Positions 42,611 through 43,968 of a DNA stretch of 43,968 nucleotides are shown piece by piece. Position numbers and translations under genes: made by a program. The notes under the pieces are model-generated. The model did not search any database, was not told the DNA's origin, and saw only the letters and a list, made by a program, of their open reading frames with translations. The number at the start of each line of letters is the position of its first letter. The first letter of the stretch is position 1. The DNA comes from Kordia sp964351775. Lineage in GTDB: Bacteria > Bacteroidota > Bacteroidia > Flavobacteriales > Flavobacteriaceae. The stretch lies in assembly GCA_964351775.1 (NCBI GenBank), contig CAYGPQ010000033.1:1-43968 (forward strand). Direction: 5' to 3'.

Positions 42611-43777
42611 TTATAGTTTTATGTTGTCAAAATCGTTGTAATGTGCTTTGTCGATAATCGTTCCTTTTTCAAGTTTTAATATTCCAGGATTCGATCGGAT
42701 AATGGTTTTTAACGCCGTTTCGTCTGATAGATAAAACTCAAAGTTGAATTGCATCAAATCTGCCAAATCTTTTAAATTTTGCGGATCTGAAGACGATATT
42801 CCAATCACTTTATAACCCGCAGCCATCGCTTTGTCTGTAAACGATTTTACTTTGGAAAACCCAGCTTCTTCGGCTTTGTCCAAATTGTACATCACTACCA
42901 CGATGAGTTTTTCTTCCTGTAACATCATTTCAGTGACATCACCATCTTCCATACTTTCAATAGAGAAATCGTGAATTGGTGGCTCGTACCCTTTTTGAAG
43001 TATTCTGCTATCCACTTTTACATAGGTTCCGCCTTCTACTTCAGGATATTCAGTGCTTTGTGTGGTTATTTCTTTCATTTCGCCGTTCACATCAAATGTC
43101 CAGATATATTCAAAAATTGGTCGTTCTGCATCTGGTGGAACCGACATTCCTTCTGTGATATTTGCGCCAATTTTATACGGCCTGAAATCGAATGTTGGCA
43201 AATGATTTAATACGTGTCTTCCAAAGAAAATGCATGCCAATAAACTCACTACCGTGATTCCAATGTTTATTTTTTTAGGAAATATAGACTTGATATTTTT
43301 TACGCCTAAGAATAAAATGATGATAAAGAATAGTAAGATGATGTCTTTGGTAAAACTTTCCCACGGTGTGAGTTTCCAGAAATCTCCAAAACAGCCACAA
43401 TCGGTTACTTTGTTGAAGTATGCTGAGTAAAACGTAAGGAATGTAAAAAAGATAATTAAGCCTAATAAACTCCACAATACGGGTTTTTTGTAGAGACTTA
43501 AGAGAATCATCACACCAAGAATTACTTCTAGAATCACGACAAATAGTGCAATCCAAAGTGCATACGGCGATAAAAATTCCATATTTAAAACATCTTCCGC
43601 GAAATAGTCTGTCAATTTAAATGAAAACCCAACCGGATCATTGAGCTTGATAAATCCTGAAAAGATAAATAATCCACCTACGAAGAGTTGCGATATGATG
43701 GTGAGTACTTTTCCGAAAATAGAATCGAAAAATTGTTGAATTAAATTCTTCTTTTTAACATCTACCTGAGATTCCAT
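42611..43777 (-). CDS. BT_3928 family protein (DoxX/MauE-like plus thioredoxin-like domain)
   Basis: A 388-aa membrane protein. Residues about 20-190 contain four to five membrane helices of the DoxX/MauE type (QLFVGGLFIFSGFIKLNDPV) with a conserved TDCGCFGDFW motif of paired Cys. Residues about 265-385 form a thioredoxin-fold domain (LIVVVMYNLDKAEEAGF, FYLSDETALKTIIRSNPGI) that lacks a CxxC redox centre. BT_3928 proteins are conserved in Bacteroidota near tpiA, ABC permease and folate genes; their function is not settled, possibly thiol/redox. It is the first gene of the minus-strand run, with the window edge 190 nt upstream. Confidence 0.9.
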   Translation of the reverse strand: MESQVDVKKKNLIQQFFDSIFGKVLTIISQLFVGGLFIFSGFIKLNDPVGFSFKLTDYFAEDVLNMEFLSPYALWIALFVVILEVILGVMILLSLYKKPVLWSLLGLIIFFTFLTFYSAYFNKVTDCGCFGDFWKLTPWESFTKDIILLFFIIILFLGVKNIKSIFPKKINIGITVVSLLACIFFGRHVLNHLPTFDFRPYKIGANITEGMSVPPDAERPIFEYIWTFDVNGEMKEITTQSTEYPEVEGGTYVKVDSRILQKGYEPPIHDFSIESMEDGDVTEMMLQEEKLIVVVMYNLDKAEEAGFSKVKSFTDKAMAAGYKVIGISSSDPQNLKDLADLMQFNFEFYLSDETALKTIIRSNPGILKLEKGTIIDKAHYNDFDNIKL

Positions 43778-43968
43778 ACTTTTTATTTTGATTTTATGTA
43801 AATTTCGTCCAAAATTACCAATTTATAACAGTTTAGCTTTAAAATTACTCAATAAAAAGACCGTTATTTTTTCTTTAGGCGAAAAAGAAAATGCAAGCAT
43901 AGCATAGCTACGATTAAATTTTATTTTGAAGAATAAAGGAAAAAGCCCAAGTTTTTGTGAGTAATTTT

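Noticed and set aside
1..43968. Prophage, integrative element or transposon
   Set aside because: No integrase, transposase, terminase, capsid or att-like direct repeats were recognised; the fibre-like gene alone does not support a prophage.

Overview
The window looks like a chromosome segment from a marine flavobacterium (Bacteroidota, Flavobacteriaceae). It is AT-rich. It carries a type IX secretion C-terminal domain, SPII lipoproteins, HEIGH metallopeptidase and BT_3928 families, Bacteroidota-style double-glycine leader peptides, and the flavobacterial -7 box TAnnTTTG in front of several genes. The peptide leaders and the tyrosinase/toxin complement remind me of Kordia, but that genus call is an inference. 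No rRNA, tRNA, CRISPR array, transposase or integrase was seen.

Layout. 1-0.3 kb: a small Cys-containing double-glycine peptide gene with its own terminator. 0.4-4.9 kb (minus): a putative operon of a DUF1254/DUF1214 protein, a sulfatase-like hydrolase without a signal peptide, and a tyrosinase-fold protein that has lost several copper ligands. 5.3-8.1 kb (plus): a lipoprotein, then a membrane protein, a HisKA_3 histidine kinase and a NarL-type response regulator. 8.1-13.0 kb (minus): a small protein with the 'FVDNRP' leader seen on toxin/injection-system cargo proteins, an S9 oligopeptidase lipoprotein, a second double-glycine peptide and a TPR-TM-AraC regulator. 13.5-14.9 kb (plus): an orphan membrane domain of a peptide-exporting ABC transporter with no peptidase and no ATPase, followed by a structured non-coding stretch ending in a strong terminator. 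15.0-17.3 kb: an Asp/Asn beta-hydroxylase (minus) and a PhoD phosphatase (plus).

17.6-22.5 kb (plus) is the most unusual part. It holds a beta-helix-like gene with a frame-damaged 5' end, an unknown 195-aa protein, a 793-aa protein ending in a JAB/MPN metalloprotease-like domain (candidate polymorphic toxin), and a 189-aa candidate immunity protein. Three terminator hairpins follow. 22.6-24.9 kb: a compact endonuclease V and a lipoprotein with one CXXCH motif. 24.9-26.4 kb is gene-poor, with four G-loop hairpins, a duplicated tract and a broken small gene. 26.4-32.3 kb: a patatin-like lipase (minus), an MBL-rhodanese sulfur enzyme, and a TetR-SDR-amine oxidase group with two copies of an inverted-repeat operator.

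32.4-43.8 kb (minus): a HEIGH protease, then a long run of closely spaced genes transcribed BT_3928, ABC permease, T9SS-exported beta-rich/TSP3 adhesin, FN3 lipoprotein, L,D-transpeptidase, TlpA-like thioredoxin, tpiA, prmA, clpS, ending in a strong terminator. A heptanucleotide tandem repeat lies just upstream of the permease start.
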